A stretch of 64,000 bases of DNA from an uncultured Nioella sp. (GTDB lineage Bacteria > Pseudomonadota > Alphaproteobacteria > Rhodobacterales > Rhodobacteraceae), in the NCBI GenBank assembly GCA_947495575.1, contig CANLZL010000001.1, positions 310,001-374,000 on the forward strand. Reading direction: 5' to 3'. A program made the position numbers and the translations under genes. The notes under the pieces were generated by a model. The model saw only the letters and a program-made list of their open reading frames with translations. It searched no databases and had not been told where the DNA came from. Below, piece by piece: positions 16,016-25,800 of the stretch. Every line of letters begins with the position of its first letter. Position 1 is the first letter of the stretch.

Positions 16016-16771
16016 CTAAATTGAATTCGAAAATTTTTGCAGCAGTACGGCGCAGGCGTCGGCCTCTTCCAAATGCGGGGAATGTCCGGCATTTGCGAAG
16101 CCGAAGGTTGTCCCCATCTGTGCTGTGTCGGCCAACCACGCCGCCACGCCCCGCGGATACACCCGGCTTCGTTCACCAAAGGCCGCGACATAAGGCACAT
16201 CGATATCGGGAACAACGCCGCGCAGGTCCATTTTATCCAGCGCATTCCAGACCTGTCGCATACGTTCCGGATCATTGGACAGGATTTGCGCCAGCGCCTG
16301 TTCACGAGAAAAGCCCGGCGCTCCGGCTTTGGTGGCAAACATGGTCGTCGCGATAGCCTCCGCACTGCCTGACCAATCCGACTGAAATCGTGCTCGTGCA
16401 GCCTGCAAGCCCTGTTCATTCTGACCCAACAGGCCAAAAGACCAATCTAAGGCCGGCCCGATCTTGGGGCTCATGTCCAAAGTAACAAGCCCGGCCAAGG
16501 CGCCGGTGCCGAAATCCCGGCAATAGGTCCAGGCGATCGCGGCGCCCATGGACCAGCCAACCAGCAATACGTCTGTAAGCCCCTCTTGGGCGATCAGGTT
16601 CGCCACGACTTGTGCGCCTGCTTCAAGGGTCGGCGGCAAATCAGCGGCGCTGCCGTGGCCCGGCAGATCGGGGGCATAGCATTGATACCCATCGCCCATC
16701 CGTCGGCGCAGGTCATCAAAGATCGCTCCGTTCATGGTCCAACCGTGAAGAAAGATCACAGTTCGGGACAT
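16016..16771 (-). CDS. Alpha/beta-fold hydrolase
   Basis: This is a 251-residue hydrolase with oxyanion strand VIFLHGWTMNG, nucleophile Ser in GWSMGA (about residue 80) and catalytic His in GHSPHLE near the C-terminus. ATG at 16771 is preferred because it starts just before the first beta strand; ATG at 16819 would overlap livM. It is the last gene of the leftward transporter operon. It could release an acid from an ester or cleave a ring product, or act as a thioesterase for the CoA pathway next door. Substrate unknown. Confidence 0.82.
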   Translation of the reverse strand: MSRTVIFLHGWTMNGAIFDDLRRRMGDGYQCYAPDLPGHGSAADLPPTLEAGAQVVANLIAQEGLTDVLLVGWSMGAAIAWTYCRDFGTGALAGLVTLDMSPKIGPALDWSFGLLGQNEQGLQAARARFQSDWSGSAEAIATTMFATKAGAPGFSREQALAQILSNDPERMRQVWNALDKMDLRGVVPDIDVPYVAAFGERSRVYPRGVAAWLADTAQMGTTFGFANAGHSPHLEEADACAVLLQKFSNSI

Positions 16772-16793
16772 TGTGGGATCTTGGGACGTCAAG

Positions 16794-17852
16794 TCACCGC
16801 CCCGCCCGCAAACGGCCAACGACCCCTGTTGGAAAGAAGTAGACCGACAGGATGAATAAGACGCCCAACCACATCAACCAGCGATCCGCGCTGAGAAGTT
16901 CCGGAATCAGGGGCAGGCTATGCGTGGCTTCGGAGGCCGCGCCCATGAGGTTTTGCAAATAGTTCTGGGCCAACACAAAGATCGTCGCCCCAATGACAGC
17001 GCCATACATTGTGCCCATCCCGCCAATGACAACCATCAGTAGAATATCCAGCATGATCTCAAAAGACAGCGTTGTATCAGGTCCGACATAGCGCAGCCAA
17101 ATGGCGTAGATCGCACCGGCGAGCGCGGCCACAGCGGCTGACAAACATGTGGCCGTGGTTCTGTAACGCACAACCCTGTAGCCGATGGCCTCAGCGCGAA
17201 AGTCGTTCTCGCGGATGGCTTGCAAGACGCGCCCAAAGGGTGAGTTCACAACGCGCAGCATCACAAGGAACAGGGCAAAGCAAGAGAAAAACACAAGGTA
17301 GTAATTGATGATCTTGCCGGTAAAGCGAATGCCCAGGACTTCTTCATCAAAGGGGCGGAAGGCCGGGGTCAATACGCGTGGAATGCGATAGCTCAGACCA
17401 TCTTCGCCGCCTGTAATGTTGGACAGTTGGCTGACCAGAACTGCCACGGCAGAGGCAACCGCGAGCGTGATCATCGCAAAGAAAATTGCGCGCACGCGCA
17501 GGGAAAAGAGACCGATAAGAAAGGCCAGCGCGGCCGCCGCCAAGGCGCCCGCCAAAGTTCCGGTCGCCAAGGCGCCAAAGCTGCGCCCCAGATGGGTGGT
17601 TCCCAAGGCGACGCCGTAAGCGCCAAGTCCAAAGAACATTGTGTGCGCAAAGCTGACAATGCCTGAATACCCCAGCAAAAGATCATAGGACGCGGCCAAA
17701 ACGATGAAGATGCAGATGGTTGCCGCTGTCTCAAGGCTGCGCACGCCGGGGAAAAGGAACGGAGCGCCCGCAAGACAAACGAGGATCACAATCAGAAGTG
17801 CTGCAAGGATGGCAGAACGGGGTTTGTCGCCGGAAAGTAGCCAGGTCACCAT
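16794..17852 (-). CDS. Branched-chain amino acid-type ABC transporter permease, LivM family
   Basis: This 352-residue permease has about nine or ten membrane segments. LivM-like motifs include YDLLLGYSGIVSFAHTMFFGLGAYG and GGMGTMYGAVIGATIFV. It starts 1 bp before the LivH stop, so the two are translationally linked. This transporter family (HAAT) carries branched amino acids but also urea, amides and aromatic acids. The CoA-ligase context argues for a carboxylic acid. Confidence 0.9.
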   Translation of the reverse strand: MVTWLLSGDKPRSAILAALLIVILVCLAGAPFLFPGVRSLETAATICIFIVLAASYDLLLGYSGIVSFAHTMFFGLGAYGVALGTTHLGRSFGALATGTLAGALAAAALAFLIGLFSLRVRAIFFAMITLAVASAVAVLVSQLSNITGGEDGLSYRIPRVLTPAFRPFDEEVLGIRFTGKIINYYLVFFSCFALFLVMLRVVNSPFGRVLQAIRENDFRAEAIGYRVVRYRTTATCLSAAVAALAGAIYAIWLRYVGPDTTLSFEIMLDILLMVVIGGMGTMYGAVIGATIFVLAQNYLQNLMGAASEATHSLPLIPELLSADRWLMWLGVLFILSVYFFPTGVVGRLRAGR

Positions 17853-17853
17853 G

Positions 17854-18885
17854 TCACTTCGCCTTTACAACAGGCAGCATCCCTTGCGGGCGCCACATCA
17901 GGATGGCGGTCATCAGACCGATATTTGAGATAAGCGCGAGTTTCGGCTCAAGAAACGCGATGTAGTTTTGCAAAAGGCCAACCATCAACGCGCCGATAAA
18001 AGCGCCCTCGACAGACCCCAGCCCGCCGATGATCACCACAATGAAGACGAGGATCATCATGCGTTCGCCCATGCCTGCGGTGATGACCTCCTGGTAGAGG
18101 CCCCACATCACGCCACCCAATCCCGCCAGCGCAGACCCGGCGACAAAGACACCGATGAAAACAAGGCTAAGGCGATACCCGAGGGCGCGCACCATCTCAC
18201 CGTTTTCGACGCCCGCGCGCACAATCAGACCGATTTTTGTCCGTCTCAGAACCAGCCGCATAGCAACAAACAGGACCAACCCAACGGCAACGGCCAGCAA
18301 GCGGTATTTCTCGATCGCAGCACCGGCAAAAGTAACGGCGCCTTGCAACATTTCGGGGCGGTTTATGTAGATCTCGGACGGTCCCCAAACCACATGGATC
18401 AGTTGCTCGATCACGATCAGCCCGCCAACCGTGACAAGGATCTGCTTCAAGTGCGCGCCATAGACAGGCCGCACGATGACGCGTTCAAACCCCCAGCCCA
18501 GAACAGCAGTAACGCTCATCGCGGCGATGACGGCCAAAAGGATCGCCGCAAGGTTTAGCATCAAAGAAGCCGCTCCGGTCCAGCCGGATAAAGCAACAAG
18601 GACAGAAACGCCGACGAATGCGCCGACCGAGATGAAAGCCCCGTGCCCGAAATTGATGACATCCATAAGTCCAAAGACAAGCGTTAGGCCTGATGCCATG
18701 ATGAAGATCATCATCCCCATGGCGAGACCCGATACCGTCAGGGTCAGCCATGAGGATGTGGAGCCAATGGCCAGAAACCCGAGAACGACAAGGACCGGCA
18801 CCATCAGAATCGGTGTCGCTTTGTCCAGCCGTTCCATTGGGGTCAGTGCGGCAAAAGTCGGAGTGTGATCGGGGGCTGCGGTCAT
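17854..18885 (-). CDS. Branched-chain amino acid-type ABC transporter permease, LivH family
   Basis: This 343-residue permease contains GLTLVFGLMDVINFGHGAFISVGA and GGLGSVEGAFIGALMVGLLQNY, both typical of LivH. ATG at 18885 lies just before the LivF stop at 18887; a longer frame to 18984 would run deep into livF and is not used. It forms the membrane pore with LivM. Confidence 0.9.
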   Translation of the reverse strand: MTAAPDHTPTFAALTPMERLDKATPILMVPVLVVLGFLAIGSTSSWLTLTVSGLAMGMMIFIMASGLTLVFGLMDVINFGHGAFISVGAFVGVSVLVALSGWTGAASLMLNLAAILLAVIAAMSVTAVLGWGFERVIVRPVYGAHLKQILVTVGGLIVIEQLIHVVWGPSEIYINRPEMLQGAVTFAGAAIEKYRLLAVAVGLVLFVAMRLVLRRTKIGLIVRAGVENGEMVRALGYRLSLVFIGVFVAGSALAGLGGVMWGLYQEVITAGMGERMMILVFIVVIIGGLGSVEGAFIGALMVGLLQNYIAFLEPKLALISNIGLMTAILMWRPQGMLPVVKAK

Positions 18886-18886
18886 A

Positions 18887-19609
18887 TCAATGCGCTTCCA
18901 TGCTGAGGCCCATAAGCGTGTCTTGTAACTCGGCGCTGCCGGCCAACTCTGCCATTGCACCCGTCCAAATGACCTTACCGTCATCCATCACCGCTACGCT
19001 GTCGCCAAGCGCCTTGGCGACCGAGAAGTTTTGTTCAACAAGCAGGATCGACGCGCCTTGGTTCTTCAGGTCTTTCAACGCGCGCGCCATGGTCGAAACG
19101 ATGGCAGGTGCCAGGCCTTTGGTGGGTTCGTCAATCAGATAAAGCTTGCGCTCCTCTGCCATTGCCCGGGCGATGGAAAGCATTTGCTTTTGCCCGCCCG
19201 AAAGATTGCCTGCCTCGGAATCCCAGAAGGTCTTGAGCGGCGGAAAGGCGGCGAAGATCCAGTCGAGCCGGGCAGGGTCCAATGGCGCAGAGGAGGCCGC
19301 AAGCACCATGTTTTCTTCCACGGTCAGATCGGTAAAGATCCCCATATCCTCTGGCACGAACCCAATACCTGCGCGGGCGCGTGCGGGTGTTGGCAGTGCC
19401 GTAATGTCCTGCCCGTCAAAAAAGACAGACCCCGCGCGGGCCTGCCAATGGCCGATGACTGTCCGTAAGGTTGTGGTCTTGCCAACCCCATTGCGCCCCA
19501 ACAACATCGTGACCTGACCACGCGGCACCTCAAGATCGACGCCATGCAGGATGTGGTATTGCGCGATATCGGTATGGACGTTTTTGAGCGTCAGGATCGG
19601 GTCAGACAT
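18887..19609 (-). CDS. Branched-chain amino acid-type ABC transporter ATP-binding protein, LivF family
   Basis: This is a 240-residue ATPase with Walker A GRNGVGKTT, signature LSGGQKQ, Walker B LYLIDEPTKGLAP and H-loop-type LLVEQNF. The Q in EQNF replacing His-loop chemistry is usual for LivF. The start at 19609 overlaps the LivG gene by 8 bp. It forms the ATPase heterodimer with LivG. Confidence 0.9.
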   Translation of the reverse strand: MSDPILTLKNVHTDIAQYHILHGVDLEVPRGQVTMLLGRNGVGKTTTLRTVIGHWQARAGSVFFDGQDITALPTPARARAGIGFVPEDMGIFTDLTVEENMVLAASSAPLDPARLDWIFAAFPPLKTFWDSEAGNLSGGQKQMLSIARAMAEERKLYLIDEPTKGLAPAIVSTMARALKDLKNQGASILLVEQNFSVAKALGDSVAVMDDGKVIWTGAMAELAGSAELQDTLMGLSMEAH

Positions 19610-20366
19610 CTTCCAGCTCCCGGCCCATATAAGCCTCTTGCACGACGTCCGAGGCCATGACCTCGGCAGGGGCACCATCGGCGGCCAAGGCGCCGTTATG
19701 CAAAACGATGATGCGGTCCGCCAAGGTGCGGATTACATCCATTTTATGTTCGACCAGCAGGATCGTACGATCAGTGTCGGCTTTGAGCTCCGCGATCAGA
19801 TCCAGCACAACCGGCGCTTCGTCGACTGACATGCCTGCGGTTGGTTCATCGAACATGTACACTTTTGGATCGAGCGCAATCAGCAGCGCCACCTCCAATT
19901 TGCGTTGGTTGCCGTGGCTGAGTTCCGAGACGGTTTGCCCAGCCAGATCCGCCAACCTGACCCGCTCCAGAACGGCTTCTGCTCGGTCGATCAAATCCCG
20001 GTGGTGATCAGCCATGGAAAAAAGGCCAAGCCCGTTATGGTAATGCGCCTGAATGACCAACCGGACATTTTCCAATACGCTGAGATCGGGGAAAAGGTTT
20101 GTCAGCTGAAATGCCCGCCCGATGCCGCGACGGCACCTTTCGGCCACGGATAGTCCCAAAATCTCCTGTCCCTCCAGACGTACGCGGCCTGCACTGGCTG
20201 CAATCTGGCCGGAGATAAGGTTGAAATAGGTGGTTTTGCCAGCCCCGTTGGGACCAACAATTGCCGTCAGTTCACCCGCATCAAAGGCGCAGGTGACAGC
20301 GTCTACGGCTACATGACCGCCAAAACGCACAGTCAGGTCTTCTGTTTCAAGAAGAGGGTGGCTCAT
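19602..20366 (-). CDS. Branched-chain amino acid-type ABC transporter ATP-binding protein, LivG family
   Basis: This is a 254-residue ATPase with Walker A GPNGAGKTT, signature LSHGNQRKLE (the LivG variant), Walker B YMFDEPTAGM and LLVEHKMDV. LivG-type GIGRAFQLTNLFPDLSV is present. An alternative ATG at 20393 would add nine residues. It is the partner of LivF and lies 81 bp downstream of the binding protein gene. Confidence 0.9.
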   Translation of the reverse strand: MSHPLLETEDLTVRFGGHVAVDAVTCAFDAGELTAIVGPNGAGKTTYFNLISGQIAASAGRVRLEGQEILGLSVAERCRRGIGRAFQLTNLFPDLSVLENVRLVIQAHYHNGLGLFSMADHHRDLIDRAEAVLERVRLADLAGQTVSELSHGNQRKLEVALLIALDPKVYMFDEPTAGMSVDEAPVVLDLIAELKADTDRTILLVEHKMDVIRTLADRIIVLHNGALAADGAPAEVMASDVVQEAYMGRELEDV

Positions 20367-20447
20367 CTCGGTCTCGCGGGTTTGGGAAATCATTGGACAG
20401 ATCGGGACCTCCGGGCAGCGCCTGCCACCCGGAGGGGAGGGGACAAG

Positions 20448-21620
20448 TCACTCGTTACGAATGGGGATGTCCATATCTTCGATGGAAAGTTCGCGGACAA
20501 GCTCTGGGATGCCCCATGCCACGTCATCTTCAACCCGGATGCGGAAGTGGTACATGGATTGAAGGGCCTGATGATCCTCAGGACGGAACATCATGGTGCC
20601 TTTGGGGGTCTCCCATTCCATGCCTTCCATGGCTGCTATCATGTCTTCGGTATCGGTGCCACCGGCGGCGCGAATGGCCTCAACCACCGCGATACCTGCG
20701 GCCATTCCACCGGCGGTGAAGAAATCCGGGGGCGTGCCAAAGCGGTCAAAATGCTGTTCGACCAACCAGTCATTTACCGGATTATCCGGGATATCGTGGT
20801 AATAATAGGTCGCACCTTCCATGCCCGGTAATTCGCGATAAGCCGTCAGGGCCGCAAGGATATTGCCGCCGGTGGCGATCTCGATGCCAAAACGTTCCGG
20901 CTCCATCGCGTTGATTGCACCCATGGGGTTGCCGCCACCGGCCCAGATGATGAAGAGACGTTTATCACCCTCGATGCCGTCCATGGCGGAAAAGATGCGC
21001 TCAGCCGCCGCCGTGAAATCGGTGGTGTCCGTTGGCACATATTCTTCATGGGCAATGGTGGCGCCTGTACCCGCGAGCGCATCACGGAACGCTGCGACAC
21101 CGTCGCGGCCAAAGGCATAATCCTGCGCCAGAGTTGCGATGGTGACGCCTTCGCCACCCAGAGCAACGGCGTTGGCGATTGCATCTTGCGAGCTATTGCG
21201 CCCGGTGCGGAAAATGTAGCGGTTCCAGGCCTCGCCGGTAATTGAGTCTGCTACGGCGGGTTCGACGATCAGAATACGTTCATATTCCTCGGCGATTGGC
21301 AGCATCGCCAGCGCAACGCCGGAAGAGACGGGTCCGACAGCGATATCAACATCGTCATCGCCATAGGCCTGGGCCAACAGGGCCCGGCCAAGAGCAGGGT
21401 CCAGTTGCGTGTCATATTCATTGACAACAACCGCCTCGCCTTCAATTTCGAACGTGCCATTTGTGGCATATTCGATGCCCATCATCAGCCCGGTATGGGA
21501 CTGCGCGGCATAGGCCTCGAACGGGCCGGTGCGGCCATAGACATGGGCCACGGTGATATCTGCCAAGGCAGGTGCGGCGGCAAGTGTCGCGGCAAGCCCT
21601 GTAATCAGAAATTTATGCAT
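20448..21620 (-). CDS. LivK-type periplasmic substrate-binding protein
   Basis: This is a 390-residue protein with a Sec signal peptide (cleavage likely after APALA, about residue 20) and a type I periplasmic binding fold (Peripla_BP_6): VAHVYGRTGPFEAYA, VNEYDTQLDPALGRALL, AVGPVSSGVALAMLP. It is first in the leftward operon livK-G-F-H-M-hydrolase, 50 bp downstream of the TetR-type operator. Ligand unknown; the gene context suggests an organic acid or ester that is then joined to CoA. Confidence 0.88.
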   Translation of the reverse strand: MHKFLITGLAATLAAAPALADITVAHVYGRTGPFEAYAAQSHTGLMMGIEYATNGTFEIEGEAVVVNEYDTQLDPALGRALLAQAYGDDDVDIAVGPVSSGVALAMLPIAEEYERILIVEPAVADSITGEAWNRYIFRTGRNSSQDAIANAVALGGEGVTIATLAQDYAFGRDGVAAFRDALAGTGATIAHEEYVPTDTTDFTAAAERIFSAMDGIEGDKRLFIIWAGGGNPMGAINAMEPERFGIEIATGGNILAALTAYRELPGMEGATYYYHDIPDNPVNDWLVEQHFDRFGTPPDFFTAGGMAAGIAVVEAIRAAGGTDTEDMIAAMEGMEWETPKGTMMFRPEDHQALQSMYHFRIRVEDDVAWGIPELVRELSIEDMDIPIRNE

Positions 21621-21669
21621 TTCGTTTCTTTCCTCCCTGATGATTCAAAAACGGGTTTTCAAAAACATG

Positions 21670-21693
21670 AAACATGAATCAATATTCATGTAT
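21670..21693. promoter_or_regulatory. TetR-type operator in front of the Liv-type transporter operon
   Basis: AAACATGA, eight bases, TCATGTAT repeats the operator at 12412-12435 with identical 8-bp spacing and one changed arm base; the first four spacer bases are also the same (ATCA). CATGAAT and ATTCATG make a perfect inner repeat. An extra half-site (AAACATGA, starting 8 bp earlier) adjoins. This links the transporter to the tetR regulon. Confidence 0.75.
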
Positions 21694-21765
21694 GAGCAAA
21701 AAGGAGATTCGGTCAAGCTTTTGCTTTCCAAGGGTACAGGTTTCGTGAGGGCAGTAAGCGCGCGG

Positions 21766-23451
21766 TCAGACCGCGACGCTGTCGAATTTTGGCATCAACC
21801 GCAGCAATTCCTGTGTGTAGGCATCGCGTGGGGCATCAAAAAGCTGGCCGGTTTCCGAAGATTCCACGATCCGGCCCTGCTTCATCACGGCAACCCGGTC
21901 GCACATCTGCCGAACCACAGGCAGATCATGACTGATGAACAGCATCGTCAGGTTCAGATGCTCTTGCAGATCTTTCAGGATATTCAAAATTTGGGCCTGC
22001 ACGGAAACGTCGAGGGCAGAGGTAGGTTCATCGCAGATTAAAAACTTCGGCTGTGTTGCCAGCGCGCGCGCGATGGATATCCGTTGCCGTTGTCCGCCGG
22101 AAAACTCATGCGGGTATTTTCGCCCCGCGGCGGTTCCCAACCCGACCATATCCAGCAATTCATAAACCCGGTCCTGCAGGGCGCTGCCTTGCAAAAGGCC
22201 CAGATGCTTGGCCGGTTCCGCCACGATCTTATCAACGCGCATACGCGGGTTAAGGCTGGAATAGGGATCTTGGAAGATCATCTGAATTTCACGCCGGTAC
22301 CACTCAGGCACACCCCGACCCGCAGCCGTCACATCGCGCCCCTCAAATTCAACGGCCCCACCATTTGCACGCAACAGGCCCGAGATCACCCGCGCGACGG
22401 TGGATTTGCCAGAGCCGCTTTCGCCGACAATTCCAAAAACCTCGCCGGGCTGGATTTCAAAAGAAACCTCGTCGACAGCAGTGAAATATTGCCGACGGGA
22501 CGGAAGAATAGACCCAGATTTGAGAAAGGTTTTGGTAATCCCTTCGACCTTCAACAGGGGTAAATCCTGCGGACTAACTTCGGCCTGCCAATTGCCTTTG
22601 ATCTGCTCGATCTGAAAATCCGCTTCACGCTCACCGTAAGAAATCAACGGAAACCGATAAAGCTTGGTTGTAGCACGCGGCACGGCTGAGATCAGCGATT
22701 GGGTATAGAGATGCTCAGGCGCGGTTAGGATTTTCTTGGTGGTCCCGCTTTCCACAACCTGCCCCTTATACATGACCGTAACGCGGCTGGTGGTTTCCGC
22801 AATAACGCCCATGTCATGGGTGATCAGAATGACGCCTACTTGACGCTCGCGGGCCAGGTCTTTGATCAACTCCAAAACCTGCGCCTGAATTGAGACATCC
22901 AGCGCTGTCGTTGGCTCATCAGCGATGATCACTTCGGGTTCAGAGCATAGGGCAAGGGCAATCACGATGCGCTGCCGCATCCCGCCGGAAAACTGGTGGG
23001 GGTAATTCTCCAAGCGTATTTCCGCATCAGGAATACCAACGCGATTCAGAAGGTCGAGGGCACGGGCATCTGCCTCGTTGCTGCTGACATCAAGATGTTC
23101 GCGAATGGTTTCGGTCAGTTGTTCTCTAACAGTAAATAGTGGATTCAGAGACGTCAGGGGATCCTGAAAAATCATCGAGATACGATTGCCCCTCAAGGCT
23201 CGCATCCCTTCTTCATCCTGACCGGATATGACCTCTTCTTTCAGCTTGATTGTCCCATCAGCGATCCGACCGGGTTTTTCGATCAGCCCCATGATCGCCG
23301 CGCCGACGGTTGATTTGCCGGCCCCGGATTCCCCGACAAGCCCGTGAATTTCGCCCGGTTCAACCGTCAGGTTTGCCCCATCGACAGCGACAAAAACGCC
23401 ATGACGCGAGGGGTATTCGACCCTGAGGCCTTCAATGCTCAATAAAGTCAT
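21766..23451 (-). CDS. Peptide/nickel-type ABC transporter, fused double ATP-binding protein (DppD-DppF)
   Basis: This is a 561-residue protein with two complete ATPase domains. Domain 1 (about residues 1-260) has [16 protein letters not shown] and [12 protein letters not shown]. Domain 2 (about 295-560) has [16 protein letters not shown] and [12 protein letters not shown]. It is a fusion of what are DppD and DppF in E. coli, common in Rhodobacteraceae and rhizobia. The start at 23451 overlaps the permease stop as ATGA. Confidence 0.92.
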   Translation of the reverse strand: MTLLSIEGLRVEYPSRHGVFVAVDGANLTVEPGEIHGLVGESGAGKSTVGAAIMGLIEKPGRIADGTIKLKEEVISGQDEEGMRALRGNRISMIFQDPLTSLNPLFTVREQLTETIREHLDVSSNEADARALDLLNRVGIPDAEIRLENYPHQFSGGMRQRIVIALALCSEPEVIIADEPTTALDVSIQAQVLELIKDLARERQVGVILITHDMGVIAETTSRVTVMYKGQVVESGTTKKILTAPEHLYTQSLISAVPRATTKLYRFPLISYGEREADFQIEQIKGNWQAEVSPQDLPLLKVEGITKTFLKSGSILPSRRQYFTAVDEVSFEIQPGEVFGIVGESGSGKSTVARVISGLLRANGGAVEFEGRDVTAAGRGVPEWYRREIQMIFQDPYSSLNPRMRVDKIVAEPAKHLGLLQGSALQDRVYELLDMVGLGTAAGRKYPHEFSGGQRQRISIARALATQPKFLICDEPTSALDVSVQAQILNILKDLQEHLNLTMLFISHDLPVVRQMCDRVAVMKQGRIVESSETGQLFDAPRDAYTQELLRLMPKFDSVAV

Positions 23452-24389
23452 CAGCGCAACCTCGGGTTTAAAACATCGCGCAACCAATCGCCGAGCAGGT
23501 TGACCGACAAGGCCAGCGCCAGCAGCGTCAAAGCAGGGAAAAACAGGATCCACCATTCGCCAGAAAAGAGGTAATCCTGGCCGATACTGATCAGCGTTCC
23601 TAGCGAGGGTTGCGTGGGCGGTGCCCCGACCCCAAGAAAGCTGAGTGTTGCCTCAGCAATGATCGCGAGCGCCAGAGAGATCGTGGCGATAACCAAAACG
23701 GGGCTAAGCACATTGGGTAGGATATGCTGCACCATGATTGCGACCGGTGACCGGCCGATCAGGCGGGCGGCCTGTACATATTCCTTGCCCTTCTCAACAA
23801 AAGTAGCCCCGCGCACCACGCGGGCAAACTGCACCCAGTCCGATAGGCCGATGGCGATGATCAGGACCCAGATGGCCATTTGTTCACGATACTCAACCGG
23901 AGTGATCGAAGTGGCGATCCCAAAGATCAGCATGGCCACAAGAATGGAGGGAAAAGTCAGCTGGATGTCGGCAATCCGCATGATAATCGCATCGGTCCAC
24001 CCGCCAAAATATCCCGCGACCAAGCCGAGTGTAATGCCAAGAACCATCGCAAAGCCGACAGCAGAAAAGCCAACGAAGAGTGAGATCCGCATTCCGTAAA
24101 GAATTGTTGAAAACACATCCCGCCCCTGATTGTCGGTGCCCAAAAGGAAACTTTCATTGGTGAATGCGTTCGGCGTTGACGGCGGAGTAAAACCATTCAT
24201 CAGATTCAGTGTTGCCGGATCAAACGGGTTATGCGGCGCGATCCACGGCGCAAAGGCTGCCGCAAAGATGAGGATGACCGCCATCGCAAAAGACACCATC
24301 GCGATGGGTGAGTGGCGAAAGGCCCAGGCCAGATCGCTGTCCCATGCGCGGGCAAAGCGGGTTTTGGGGGCGCCAGATGACATGCTCAT
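23451..24389 (-). CDS. Peptide/nickel-type ABC transporter permease, DppC-like
   Basis: This is a 312-residue permease with a cytoplasmic N-terminus, a first membrane segment at about 30-50 and the DppC-type FLLGTDNQGRDVFSTILYGMRISL. The EAA-like loop region FVEKGKEYVQAARLIGRSP and LSFLGVGAPPTQPSLGTLI are typical. It overlaps DppB by 4 bp and the ATPase by 3 bp. Confidence 0.92.
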   Translation of the reverse strand: MSMSSGAPKTRFARAWDSDLAWAFRHSPIAMVSFAMAVILIFAAAFAPWIAPHNPFDPATLNLMNGFTPPSTPNAFTNESFLLGTDNQGRDVFSTILYGMRISLFVGFSAVGFAMVLGITLGLVAGYFGGWTDAIIMRIADIQLTFPSILVAMLIFGIATSITPVEYREQMAIWVLIIAIGLSDWVQFARVVRGATFVEKGKEYVQAARLIGRSPVAIMVQHILPNVLSPVLVIATISLALAIIAEATLSFLGVGAPPTQPSLGTLISIGQDYLFSGEWWILFFPALTLLALALSVNLLGDWLRDVLNPRLR

Positions 24390-25363
24390 ACCGATGTCTC
24401 CTGATTGCGCAGGCGCGGATCAACCGCGACATAAAGGATATCGACCAGCAGATTGATCGCCACAAACATCACTGCGATGAACATCAGATATGCGGCCATC
24501 ACCGGGATATCGACAAACTGGATCGCGTTGATGAAGAGCAATCCGACACCGGGCCACTGGAACACGGTTTCGGTCACAATCGCGAAAGCAATGATCGCGC
24601 CAAGTTGCAGGCCGGTCACTGTGATCACCGGCACAAGCGTGTTGCGTAGGGCGTGGCGAAAGTTGACAGCCCGATCCGACAATCCACGGGCGCGCGCAAA
24701 ACGGACGTAGTCCTGCCTGAGAACTTCCAGCATTTCAGACCTGACCAATCGCATAATCAAAGTCATCTGATAGAGGCCGAGCGTGATCGACGGCAAGATG
24801 AGCGCCTTTAACCCGCTCGTCGTCAGCAATCCAGTTTCCCATAAGCCGATATCGGTGAGCTCGCCCCGGCCAAAGGATGGCAACCAGTCAAGTTCAACTG
24901 AGAAAAGATAGATCAACAAAATGCCAATCAGAAATGTCGGTAGGGACACCCCGACCAGTGACAGCGACATGATCAGGCTGGATGCAAACCCATCCCTCCG
25001 GATGGCCGTAAAAACGCCAAGGACAATGCCCATGCTTATGGCAAATGTGCCAGAGATAGCGGCCAGTTCCATTGTTGCAGGCAAGCGCGCAAGAATGATG
25101 TCCAAAACGGGTTCACCCTGGCGGTAAGAAATTCCGAAATCGCCCTGCACTGCGCCTTGCAGGAACCGGACATATTGCACGAAAAATGGTTGATCCAGCC
25201 CCAGCTGTTCGCGGACCCGTTCAACCTCCTCCACCGAGGCCTCGATGCTGACCATCGCATCCAGCGGGTCGCCGACATAGCGGAACATGGCAAAGGCAAT
25301 GAGGCCAACAACAAGCAAGACCAAAACGGATTGGGCGACACGTTTGATAATGAAGCTCAGCAT
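24386..25363 (-). CDS. Peptide/nickel-type ABC transporter permease, DppB-like
   Basis: This is a 325-residue permease with about six membrane segments. Family motifs are VGDPLDAM and a long periplasmic loop, LGLDQPFFVQY, GDFGISYRQGEPV and YVRFARARGLSDRAV. It is the first gene of the permease/ATPase block. Its binding protein gene is 1.4 kb further upstream, beyond an antisense gene and a GST gene. Confidence 0.92.
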   Translation of the reverse strand: MLSFIIKRVAQSVLVLLVVGLIAFAMFRYVGDPLDAMVSIEASVEEVERVREQLGLDQPFFVQYVRFLQGAVQGDFGISYRQGEPVLDIILARLPATMELAAISGTFAISMGIVLGVFTAIRRDGFASSLIMSLSLVGVSLPTFLIGILLIYLFSVELDWLPSFGRGELTDIGLWETGLLTTSGLKALILPSITLGLYQMTLIMRLVRSEMLEVLRQDYVRFARARGLSDRAVNFRHALRNTLVPVITVTGLQLGAIIAFAIVTETVFQWPGVGLLFINAIQFVDIPVMAAYLMFIAVMFVAINLLVDILYVAVDPRLRNQETSV

Positions 25364-25440
25364 GGCAATAGGCCTTTGATTTGACAGGTGGATGGGGCAG
25401 GCGCAATTCTGGCAAGTGCAGACAAGAGGAGTGCGCAGAA

Positions 25441-25800
25441 ATGGCCAAAACGCAAGAGGTTGAGGATTGGTTTGACGGTTATGACAACCCGATGAAACCC
25501 GTGGTCGCGGCCATGCGTGAGGTTATCCTTGCCGCCGACCCACGGGTCACAGAATGCGTCAAATGGCAGGCGCCAACCTTCATGTTCAAGGGCAACATCG
25601 CCTCGTTCTTTCCCAAGGCGAAAAAGCATGCGAGCCTGATGTTTCATAAGGGCGCAGAGATCCAAGGTAAGTTTCCCAATCTTGTTGGCGATGGCAAAGA
25701 GGCGCGATCGTTCAAAGTGGCCTCGCTGGATGATCTGGAGGCGAAATCCGATGAGCTGGCCGCGATTGTGCAAGCCTGGTGCGCGATGAAGGAAGACTAG
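25441..25800 (+). CDS. DUF1801-domain protein
   Basis: This 119-residue cytoplasmic protein has the DUF1801/YdhG-like pattern: VEDWFDGYDNPMKPVVAAMR, VTECVKWQAPTFMFKGNIASF, and HASLMFHKGAEI. GAGGAG lies about 9 nt upstream of the ATG at 25441. The function of the family is not established. It is the only rightward gene in this block, lying antisense between DppB and the GST gene and overlapping the GST stop by 4 bp tail to tail. Confidence 0.82.
   Translation: MAKTQEVEDWFDGYDNPMKPVVAAMREVILAADPRVTECVKWQAPTFMFKGNIASFFPKAKKHASLMFHKGAEIQGKFPNLVGDGKEARSFKVASLDDLEAKSDELAAIVQAWCAMKED

Noticed and set aside
18886-18984. Longer LivH start
   Set aside because: It would overlap livF by about 100 bp; ATG at 18885 abuts the livF stop.
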